This document shows, piece after piece, positions 10,176 to 17,645 of a DNA stretch of 40,000 bases. The notes beneath the pieces were generated by a model. The model searched no databases, was not told where the DNA came from, and saw nothing but the letters and a program-made list of their open reading frames with translations. Each line of letters begins with the position of its first letter. The stretch's first letter is position 1. Location: contig NC_090154.1 of NCBI RefSeq assembly GCF_017916325.1, forward strand, positions 15,001-55,000, read 5' to 3'. The stretch is from Leishmania martiniquensis. Taxonomy: Eukaryota; Euglenozoa; Kinetoplastea; Trypanosomatida; Trypanosomatidae. The translations under genes were made by a program, and so were the position numbers.

Positions 10176-11054
10176 TTATTTCTTCACAGGTGTCGCGCTC
10201 AGGCTGGATAGCACTGAGCGCATCTGCTCCGTGCTCTTGGAATACTGGTTCGGCCTCTGCAAGTCCACCAACATACCTACTGCGTTCCAAACAGCGCCGC
10301 TCTTCCGGCAGTCATCGATTTTCTTGGCGCCTGCCTGCTGCTCCTGCTTATGACTTGCTTTGGCGGTCATTACCTCTTGCTCCCGCTTTACCTTGATCGC
10401 TTTCAGATACTCTTGCGCCGCAGCGATGATCTGTGTCTCCTTCGCCTTTGTTGCTGCATCTATGGCCGCAGTGCGGCGGGCGATCTGCTTTTTCAAAGCC
10501 TCCATTTTAGCACTGTCAGCCGTGGAGGGCTTCTCTGGCGGCGTGGGCGGGCTGTTCGGTGAGCCGTCGGGCGGAGAAGAAGCGATAAAGCCATCCGACG
10601 CCGGCTGCGACATTGCCACTGGCGTAGGTCTCGGCTCCTCGGGAGAGCCGGGGTTAGGTTGCGCAGCCACCGGTGCTAAAGGAGTACCGTGATTTTCATG
10701 ATGGGATGGGAGGCTTGCCAGTGCAGCGGCTCCGGGAGGATTCTGCACCGGCGCGCTTGGAGCGCCCCATTCATTGTCGTCCTCATCCCAAGGGGCCCTC
10801 ACGGCTGCTGTGGCGGCAGGCAGCGGGGCCGACGACATCCCAGCCCCCGACATCCTCGGCGGCGAGCGTGCCTGCGACGGCTGACCAGCGCTCATGTTCA
10901 CCGAGAAAGAAGCTGGAGAAGCGCTGCCGTCTTGCGCCGAGGCGGGCGACTGCGGGCTGCCCACCGGACCACGGAACGGAGAGCCTACGTGGTCTGCCGG
11001 CAAGGCTGGCGATCCAGCGGTAGGGGCAGATGAATCAGGGTAGCCGAACTCCAT
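10176..11054 (-). CDS. CLC: Divergent clathrin light chain
   Basis: The product has 292 residues. Residues 1-180 are disordered and rich in Pro, Ser, Ala and Gly, with many SP motifs and one acidic patch (WDEDDNEWG at 89-97). Residues about 183-250 form one long charged helix, as in the heavy-chain binding region. The C-terminus at 254-288 has AVWNAVGMLVDLQRPNQ, then QMRSVLSSLSATP. This matches the clathrin light chain ending pattern: Trp, a V..L.D motif, then RMRSVL.SLK.TP. The length is slightly above the usual 200-250 residues because of the long N-terminus. The role would be regulation of clathrin triskelia in endocytosis at the flagellar pocket and in Golgi/endosome traffic. The classification rests on the C-terminal pattern and the helix. 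The frame continues to 11429, but the predicted acceptor at 11199 excludes that part. Confidence 0.78.
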   Translation of the reverse strand: MEFGYPDSSAPTAGSPALPADHVGSPFRGPVGSPQSPASAQDGSASPASFSVNMSAGQPSQARSPPRMSGAGMSSAPLPAATAAVRAPWDEDDNEWGAPSAPVQNPPGAAALASLPSHHENHGTPLAPVAAQPNPGSPEEPRPTPVAMSQPASDGFIASSPPDGSPNSPPTPPEKPSTADSAKMEALKKQIARRTAAIDAATKAKETQIIAAAQEYLKAIKVKREQEVMTAKASHKQEQQAGAKKIDDCRKSGAVWNAVGMLVDLQRPNQYSKSTEQMRSVLSSLSATPVKK

Positions 11055-12086
11055 CGCGGAGCTTGAAGTAGAGCGTGGGTAATGACGCGAAAATGACCCG
11101 AAACCACTACAGCAACACCACAGAAACAAAAATGGGAGGCCGACAGTAATACGAAGTGCGTCGATGATCTGCGTCCAAGAGGGGTGTAGGACGTACGTCT
11201 GTGCAGAGAGAGCGAGTCGGTGGCAGTCGCAGAAAAGGACAGCAAAAGGCAGAAGAAAAAAGGTAACGGTAGGTGAGCAAAGCTGCAGGCTTCGGAGAGG
11301 GGTCAGAGTGGGGGTGCAAAGAGCCGGGTGCATGCGCACATACCGTGACGCACCGAGAGGCCAACATAAAGAGAGAGATGAGCAGGTGGTGAGGTGCCCA
11401 ACAGGAAGAGGAGTGCGCCAGCAGATCACAGTTGAGTTGAAAAGTGAATCGAAGCAAAAACGAAAGACAAAGTGAAGCGCTGTCTCAAGATGGCGGTCAA
11501 GTGCGCGCAGAGCAGGTGAGAGGTTACCACCGATGGACGATTGGCAAAATACGTATTTGTGCGTGCGTCATATGTCAGCACGCCAGTCTGCGGCATATTC
11601 TCAACGGTGCAGAAGAGCGGGGGTCATGAAAACCTGCCCATAGCACTCAGTTAACAGCTTTTTTATTCATCTAAGCCCCCCTTGGCACTGTGGCGCCGCA
11701 CTTTCACTCGAATCAGATGGCCTTGTGGCGGTTGCTGGCACCGTTGCCGCACGCGAGCCTGTGCGCTGACCAAAACACACGCATACACGGAAAGCAAATA
11801 TAGCAGAAGGCAACGAGAACGTTGACAAAAGAGAAGGGAAAGCAAAAAAAGAGGGAGATGAGTGGCGAGTGGAAGCGGAGACCAAGTGTCGAGAAGATAA
11901 ATCAGCACAGACAGCGGCTGCAGCGGAGTGCCGGCATGGCTCGCTGCACACGCACAATCCAGTGCAGCATCTGCAGTAGTGCAGGAAAAAAAAAGAGACC
12001 AATGGAGAGAGAGAAAGTGTTGGAAGGGCTGCAATGCAGAAGAAAATAATGAGAAAAAAAGAAACTGACAGCGATGACATCTGCAT
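11055..12086. other. Intercistronic region, SNARE to clathrin light chain
   Basis: About 1 kb. It carries the light chain acceptor at 11199. Strong purine tracts on the + strand at 11827-11885 and 11985-12065 give long pyrimidine runs in the SNARE 3' UTR. The minus-strand ORFs across them (for example 11667-12086) are only Ser/Leu/Phe-rich readings of these tracts. Confidence 0.6.
11199..11264 (-). promoter_or_regulatory. Predicted spliced-leader acceptor for clathrin light chain
   Basis: About 60 nt of minus-strand pyrimidine-rich sequence without an AG (11201-11264) ends in AG opposite CT 11199-11200. The 5' UTR would be about 144 nt. This is one of the clearest acceptor signals in the window. 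Confidence 0.6.
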
Positions 12087-12776
12087 TCACCGCGTAAGAG
12101 CCAACACCACAATAATGGCTACGACCACAATGAAGAGGACCACAGCACTGCTAATGCAGCCAATTTTACGAAGCGATCGCTGCTGGCGCGATGAGGCGTG
12201 GATTTGATCGTGCCCGCGCTCGACGAGAGAGCAGGACTCCGCCACATTGTTCGTCACATGATCCAAGCCTTCCTGCTGCTGGTGCACAAGCGCGTGAAAC
12301 TCTTGATACGTTGCCTTCAGGTCCATAACAGCGGACTCGATCTCGCGCGCACTCTGTAGCTTTTCGCGCTGAATTGCCTCCTCCGTGTGAAACTTCGACA
12401 TATCGAGCCTGAGCACCTCATGAAGCACCGCCTGCGACTCTGGAGCGTCGACGCTGTCCTCTCGCACAGTGGCCGTGTCTACCTGCCGGAACGCCTGCAG
12501 CTCCCGACGCGTGGCCTCAGCGTTGATGAGCTCGAACATCGCCTTCTTTTGCGCGTACTGCTGTCTTAGCAGCTCGAGGGAAGGTTCCTGGTCATTGTCG
12601 ATCCTCTCGACGCGAGCATGGCACTCCTCTACGAGGAGACGGGCGCGACGGAGCCTGTCACGAGCAATGGCGTCCCGACCTGTCCACAGCTCTTTCGTGG
12701 AGTTCTGCACGTCACTGCAGGCCTTCGCGAGTTGCTGAACAGACCGCGAAAGGACCTCTCCGCTCTCAACGGGCAT
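12087..12776 (-). CDS. Qa-SNARE, syntaxin-like
   Basis: The product has 229 residues. An N-terminal helical region (about 5-95) resembles a short Habc-type bundle. A SNARE motif covers about 143-203, with a central LVHQQQEGLD that aligns with the Qa zero layer (expected glutamine Q167), followed by VTNNVAES. A single C-terminal anchor at about 206-227 (IGCISSAVVLFIVVVAIIVV) is followed by only LALTR or less. This is the tail-anchored layout of a t-SNARE driving vesicle fusion on an endomembrane; which compartment cannot be told from sequence. The frame extends to 12887, but the extra 37 residues read like UTR (a His-Thr run from CACACA), so the ATG at 12776 is preferred. A Qa class is more likely than Qb or Qc because of the Gln-Glu-x-Leu-Asp pattern. 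Confidence 0.88.
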   Translation of the reverse strand: MPVESGEVLSRSVQQLAKACSDVQNSTKELWTGRDAIARDRLRRARLLVEECHARVERIDNDQEPSLELLRQQYAQKKAMFELINAEATRRELQAFRQVDTATVREDSVDAPESQAVLHEVLRLDMSKFHTEEAIQREKLQSAREIESAVMDLKATYQEFHALVHQQQEGLDHVTNNVAESCSLVERGHDQIHASSRQQRSLRKIGCISSAVVLFIVVVAIIVVLALTR

Positions 12777-13000
12777 CTCGCTGCCCAACGCTTTCGTTCT
12801 TGGCGTAGCGCAAATGCCTATGCATGTGTGTGTGTGTATGTACGTATCTTGTCCGTCGTCAACGCGACGAGGGAGTGCAGCGAACACGCCTTAACCTGCC
12901 AATACGCCTTTTCCACCCACTCGCTCACCCCCACACTCACCTACTGACGAACACGCGCACACGCGGAACCGAGACGCGCCTCAGTGGGCCGATAGACCAG

Positions 13001-13038
13001 CTCGAGAAGAAAGAAGCAGGAGCAACGAGCACGGAGAC
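13001..13038 (-). promoter_or_regulatory. Possible spliced-leader acceptor for the SNARE gene
   Basis: A minus-strand pyrimidine tract (13003-13020) ends in AG opposite CT 13001-13002. Use of this site would leave the in-frame ATG at 12887 in the mRNA. A weaker acceptor near 12849 would exclude it. Confidence 0.4.
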
Positions 13039-13199
13039 GAGGTGGTGCGGCGACACCCCACGAAGACGCTCGAGGGAGGAAAAGGTAAGGAGGCAAGCAA
13101 ACGACAATTGAAAAGGCCCTGAGCGGGGGGCACACAACGGCGTGCAGGACGACGTGGGGCCAGAACGGTGCCTGTGGAATCTATGCGCCTGTCTCTAGG

Positions 13200-13244
13200 C
13201 TGATAAATCAATACATAAATCAATAAATATATAAATATATATAT
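13200..13244. repeat. AT-rich stretch with AATA/TATA repeats
   Basis: About 45 bp of nearly pure A/T in a GC-rich genome, with repeated ATAAATC and ATATAA units. In the RNA sense it is U/A-rich and lies in the Derlin 3' UTR or just past its polyadenylation site. Confidence 0.75.
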
Positions 13245-13870
13245 GGAAAGCTCTTGGAAGAGAGAAGACACAAAGAACAGGAGTGTCGTGAAGGAGGTGA
13301 AGAGGTACGGGGGAAGAACGATCGTCAGCGTGTGCTTGCTCTGCGAGATACGCGTGCATCTCGCAGTGGGCAAGATCAGCAACGCAACCGCGGGGGAGGT
13401 TCAGTGTGCTACGGATGACAGACCCTCCCTCCATGCATGCTTTTTTCGTCGAAAACTTCCCTCGACGCCCTCCACTGCGTTGTCTGTTTCGCCTTTTCGC
13501 ACCCTTTCTGACAACGCCAGCGGACAAAGCTGCGCGTCGATGACAGACACCGCCACGAATAACTCAGCGCGCACGCAAGAAATGCTGCAGAGCACAAGTG
13601 AGCCAGTCATCCGCGTGCACGCCTGACCAAGAGGAGGTCACGCATAGAAGAAAAAGACAAGACGGCGAATAGGAGAAGCGCACACTCCGACTCGCCCCTT
13701 CATGCCCACCGGTGAGATACCTTCCCCCGAGCAGAAACGTGAAGACATGAAGCAGCAGCAAACAGCAGCAGGAGCGTCGAGAAAGGGTAACGGCGCAACG
13801 CGCTTGCAAGTGTTGCCGATGGGAATGGCAGTCGCTGCAGGAGTCACTCTAGAAAGCAAGCGCCGGAACG

Positions 13871-14632
13871 TTAGCTGCTACCGAGCATCTGCCCACGGCC
13901 CCAGTTGTGCGAGCCGCTGCTAGCCTGCTGATTTTCGCCCCGCCGCGCCGCCTGGAAACGAGGGTCGTATGGGTGTACCTCAGGGCCGAAGGAACCGACG
14001 CGGTGCGTCAGCTGTGAAAACTGGCGCTGCAGCCACATTGGGGTCTCCAACCACCGCTGATTGTGCGAAACTGGAACGACATCCCTGAAAAAGACGTAGG
14101 CGTGTCCAGCCACAATGCCAATCATGTCGGAAAGCAGCCCCTGCCCCATGACGAGGTGCAGCGCCATCAAGACCCACGGAAACACGGCCGAACGGAAGGA
14201 GAAGCCAAATAGCGAGAGCTCCTGCTCCGGGTGCCGCTTGCAGAATATCCAGCACAGCGCCATGAGGAATGAAAAGCTCGTCACGTACACGTTGAAGAAG
14301 AGCCCAACAGCAGAAAGGACGCCCACTAGCAGCAGAAACATGTACGCCATGTCGCCTGTCTTACCTTTGAAGTCACGCTCTTCGTTGTTCTTGACGTACG
14401 TGACGAACATGGCCACCGTCATGAGCCATGGAAAAGAGAAATTACCGAGGTAGAGGGCAGCCGTTACGAAGCGCCATACCTGCAGTGAGGTGATGGCGTC
14501 CGAGGTCAGGACAACCGAGCCGACACCTATCACGTTAAGGGAGCAGGCAGCGGATAGGCCGACCGACGCGATGAGAGAGGCGCGGGTCATGAGGCCAAGC
14601 TGATTAAACCAGTCACCAAAGTTTTGTGACAT
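13871..14632 (-). CDS. Derlin (ER rhomboid pseudoprotease of ERAD) with SHP box
   Basis: The product has 253 residues. Derlin features are present in order: the N-terminal amphipathic segment with WF (8-9), the conserved WR pair at 53-54 in QVWRFVTAALYLG, the acidic/aromatic loop NNEERDFKGKTGDMAYMF at 82-99, several hydrophobic spans, and GIVAGHAYVFFRDVVP at 172-187. There is no rhomboid GxSx serine. The last residues, HNWGRGQMLG (242-251), match the SHP box with which Derlins bind p97/VCP. The protein should act in the ER membrane in retrotranslocation of misfolded proteins. The reading frame extends three codons further to a GTG, but the ATG at 14632 is the natural start. Length is normal for the family. 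Confidence 0.94.
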   Translation of the reverse strand: MSQNFGDWFNQLGLMTRASLIASVGLSAACSLNVIGVGSVVLTSDAITSLQVWRFVTAALYLGNFSFPWLMTVAMFVTYVKNNEERDFKGKTGDMAYMFLLLVGVLSAVGLFFNVYVTSFSFLMALCWIFCKRHPEQELSLFGFSFRSAVFPWVLMALHLVMGQGLLSDMIGIVAGHAYVFFRDVVPVSHNQRWLETPMWLQRQFSQLTHRVGSFGPEVHPYDPRFQAARRGENQQASSGSHNWGRGQMLGSS

Positions 14633-15749
14633 GGCTATCACTTTCTTGCTTTTCTCTGTGTCGCACTGTAGCGATGAGTGAGTGTGGGTGTGGGTGCGCT
14701 TTTTTCGCTGCTACAGTCGCAGGCAGATGTGTGAGTACGGATACAACGCGGTAGCCGGAAAGTCAGATGTGGATCCGGAGGGAAGAGAGAACAAGCGTGA
14801 TGCACTTCAGCAGAGGGCGAGGGGTGGGGTGGGCGAAGTACGCCGTTCCCAAGCAAAGGAGTAGACGAAGAAGCAGCCCCCAATGTGAACCGCTCGCCGC
14901 TACACAAGCGCACCTCTCCCTTCCAATCCCCCTCACACGCGGAGGAATGTCACACCCCACTCACATCTGTGTCCTAACAGATGAGTCACCGTACCACTGG
15001 CAAGCCACCCACAAAGGAGATCCGCTTGCGCAGTGAGTAACATAGAATCTGCCGCTATGTCTCTCGTCGCGCGACAGGGTCACTACTGGCTCTGGGTACA
15101 AGGTCAAGCAAGGGTCGCGGCGCCGCCTGGGCAGGCACGTGCAGTGCCTCAAAGTTCTGCCTCGCGCTTAGAATTTGCAAATTCGCTATGCGGGCTCATC
15201 TTTTTTCGTGGTTTCTTCTGTCTCACAGCCGACATACACAAGCACGCGTGACGCATTCATCTAATACACTCATACAGCGATGCGTGCAAACAAACAGAGA
15301 AAAAGAGAGAGAAGGAAGACAGTCTTCACAGAGGCGGTGTCGGCCAGGGAGGCGGCCTCAAGGGAGGATGTAAAGAGACGGAAACACTGAGCACGTGCGT
15401 GATGGCTTCCCTGAGAGACACACGAAGAAGCGAGAAACGAAATTGGGGCGAATACTCTAAGGAGAAAAGATGAGAAACAGAGAGAGATACAAAGAGAGGT
15501 GGTGATGACGACGATGTCAGGAGAACGAAATATACTGAAGCGAAGGACTCGCACGCAACAGACACAAGCGTCGCATGCAAACCAGTCGACAAAGAAGCGA
15601 GAGCATCGCATCAAGTGCAGAGAGAAAGAGGAAGGGAGACAGCAGCGGAGTAGGAGATAAGTGTGCGAGAAAGAGAGAGAAAAGTGGACGGCTCCCGATC
15701 GAGGTCGTATATCTCCACCTGCACTCACTCTCTCACGCACGCACACACA
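14633..15749. other. Intercistronic region, CAP-Gly kinase to Derlin
   Basis: About 1.1 kb with no supported gene. A purine-rich run at 14776-14796 is a possible acceptor tract for Derlin, but the first AG lies some 65 nt away and the site is uncertain. From 15290 to 15690 the + strand is strongly purine-rich (GA), so the kinase 3' UTR is pyrimidine-rich. Confidence 0.55.
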
Positions 15750-17645
15750 TTAGCCGAGCTTCTTCACCTGGGAGGCACGCACAAAGACGCCTTTGCCCTT
15801 AGGGCACGTGAAGTACTGCCTCTTGTCAATGAACGAGGAGCCGTCGTTGGTGCCTTCGTTGCCCTCTAACATCTCCAGCCCAATCCAGATGCCGGCACCA
15901 AATGCGGTTGACCCGTTAAATCGCACGATAGCGCGACAGCCCTTATATGTAACCTGGTCGCCAAGGTGCAGCTCATTGGCGGGATTAACGGCGTTGGAGG
16001 AGTGGAGCACGCCAGAGGTGGTGCCGCTCGTAGTGCCAGAAATTGCGCTGCTGTGTGGGGTGCGCGACCGATTGGCGGCGCTGCGGCTCGGTGTGACGGA
16101 GCGTGTAGGGGTGGCACCGCGAGTGGTCAGTGTAGTTCGCGCCGCAGAGCCAGAGCGACCACCAATGGTACGGGATGGCGTTCCGCTGCGAGCAGGGGTG
16201 GTGCCGCCGGCTCGTGCAGGGGTACCGCGTCGCACCGCGGCACCACCCGCGCTGCGCGCCAGCGGACTCCGCCCACGCGTCGCAGGCGAGCGGCGTGGAA
16301 CGGATCCAGCGCTGCTGCTGTCGTGGCTTCCGGTGCGGCGGTGAGTTACAGCGCGTGAGGGTGAGGAAACGCGGGCCGTTGATGCAGGATAGCGTGTGCT
16401 GCGCGGCCGCGACAGTCCGCTCGGCGTCTGCGCACGGCGGGCCAAAGTGTGGGTATCTTGGAAAGCCGGCTGCCGGGCCTCGCGCGCGCGGTCTCGTTCT
16501 TCTCGGAGTGCAGCCAATTCGCCTTGCAGCTTGGCCATGCAAACGCGCAGGCGGCGCGCCTCCTCATCGAAGCGAGCGGCAGCTGACTCGACGTCAGCCG
16601 AGATGGCTGTCGCCCGCAGCTGCCCCGCCACCACGGAGCCGCGCTGGACCACCACGTCAGCCAGCCACGGATGGTTAAGGGCGGCGTAGAGGGGGGTGCG
16701 CTTACTCGGGTCCTTGTTCAGCAGCGACTGCACAAAATCCCACGCCAGCGGCGAGATACCAGGCGGCTTCGGCAGCGGAGTGCCCATGATCGTACGAAAG
16801 ACCTCCTTTTCCGACGCGTTCGACCCTGGTGAGTAGGGGAAGCTACCAGAAAGCGTAATGTATGTGACGACACCGATCGACCACGTGTCGGCATTGAAGC
16901 CGTCGTAGTGGGTCTGTGTGAACTTGGCGTAGAACATCTCCGGAGCGCCGTAGCGGGGCGTACCGATGACGTCCGAGCAAATCACCCGCTTGCCCAGAAG
17001 GCGTTCGCAGCCGGGGTATGGCATCATCAAAGCCGTCACGTCAAGCGGGTCCGTCGGGGTATCGCTAGTGCACACGCCGCGCGAGCGCTTTGCTAAGCCG
17101 AAATCCGTCAATTTAATATTGTCGTCCTCGCTCACCAACAAGTTCTCCGGTTTAATGTCGCGGTGGATGATGTCGTGCAGGTGGCAATGGAGCACCGCTT
17201 TGATGATCTGGTACGTGTACAGCTTCGACTTCTCCTCCGTCAGCTTACCGCTGGAGGTCTGCAGAATGAGCTCGCAGAGGTCGCCGCATTGGACTTTCTC
17301 AAAGAAGAGCAGAAACTGCTTTTCCGTCTCAACGTACTCGAGAAACGTGACCACGTTCTCATGGGGCGGGATGTGTCGCAGTACGTCGATCTCCCGCTTG
17401 ATCTCTGCCATCGCCATCTCCACATCGCCCTTTGCGAGGGAAATGAGGTACTCCTTCTCGATAATCTTCACCACGTACTTCATCCCAGGCCGCGACCCTG
17501 GTGGAATGTATGGCGGAATCGTTGTGCACACTTTTACCACGCTGTATGCGCCACGGCCTACAATGTTCGCCTCCTGGATTGTGTACTTGCCGGCCACCAC
17601 AACGTTGGCACCATCGCTCGCGGCGTTATCGCTAATGGGCTGCAT
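15750..17645 (-). CDS. Protein kinase (CAMK-like) fused to C-terminal CAP-Gly domain
   Basis: The product has 631 residues. The kinase domain covers about 21-328: glycine loop GRGAYSVVKV (30-39), VAIK-type lysine K60 (KYVVKIIEK), catalytic loop HRDIKPENLL (161-170), DFG at 181-183, GTPRYGAPE at 228-236 and DTWSIGVVTYITLSGSFPYS near 253-272. All catalytic residues are present. An insert of about 35 residues separates DFGLAKRSRG from the GTPRYGAPE region. Residues about 355-390 look coiled-coil. Residues about 390-545 are basic, Ser/Thr/Arg/Pro-rich and full of TP/SP sites. A CAP-Gly domain fills 561-631, with GTNDG at 598-602 where GKNDG is usual, and YFTCPKGKGVFVRASQVKKL at its end. CAP-Gly domains bind the C-termini of tubulin or EB proteins, so a cytoskeletal kinase is likely. 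The substrate is unknown. Confidence 0.93.
   Translation of the reverse strand: MQPISDNAASDGANVVVAGKYTIQEANIVGRGAYSVVKVCTTIPPYIPPGSRPGMKYVVKIIEKEYLISLAKGDVEMAMAEIKREIDVLRHIPPHENVVTFLEYVETEKQFLLFFEKVQCGDLCELILQTSSGKLTEEKSKLYTYQIIKAVLHCHLHDIIHRDIKPENLLVSEDDNIKLTDFGLAKRSRGVCTSDTPTDPLDVTALMMPYPGCERLLGKRVICSDVIGTPRYGAPEMFYAKFTQTHYDGFNADTWSIGVVTYITLSGSFPYSPGSNASEKEVFRTIMGTPLPKPPGISPLAWDFVQSLLNKDPSKRTPLYAALNHPWLADVVVQRGSVVAGQLRATAISADVESAAARFDEEARRLRVCMAKLQGELAALREERDRAREARQPAFQDTHTLARRAQTPSGLSRPRSTRYPASTARVSSPSRAVTHRRTGSHDSSSAGSVPRRSPATRGRSPLARSAGGAAVRRGTPARAGGTTPARSGTPSRTIGGRSGSAARTTLTTRGATPTRSVTPSRSAANRSRTPHSSAISGTTSGTTSGVLHSSNAVNPANELHLGDQVTYKGCRAIVRFNGSTAFGAGIWIGLEMLEGNEGTNDGSSFIDKRQYFTCPKGKGVFVRASQVKKLG

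Larger units (their letters stand above)
12777..13870. other. Intercistronic region, Derlin to SNARE
   Basis: About 1.1 kb. It contains a TG microsatellite at 12826-12839, the possible SNARE acceptor at 13001 and a conspicuous AT-rich stretch at 13200-13244. No gene is supported. Confidence 0.6.

Noticed and set aside
11667..12112. Overlapping minus-strand ORFs of 139 and 149 codons
   Set aside because: They are alternative-frame readings of the same pyrimidine tracts in the SNARE 3' UTR.
12087..12887. Longer SNARE start at 12887
   Set aside because: The added 37 residues contain a His-Thr run from CACACA repeats and read like translated UTR; the core begins at 12776.
15500..15540. Box C/D snoRNA-like pair (GTGATGA and CTGA)
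   Set aside because: Only about 27 nt between the boxes, no C'/D' boxes and no terminal stem; such short motifs occur by chance in GA-rich UTR.
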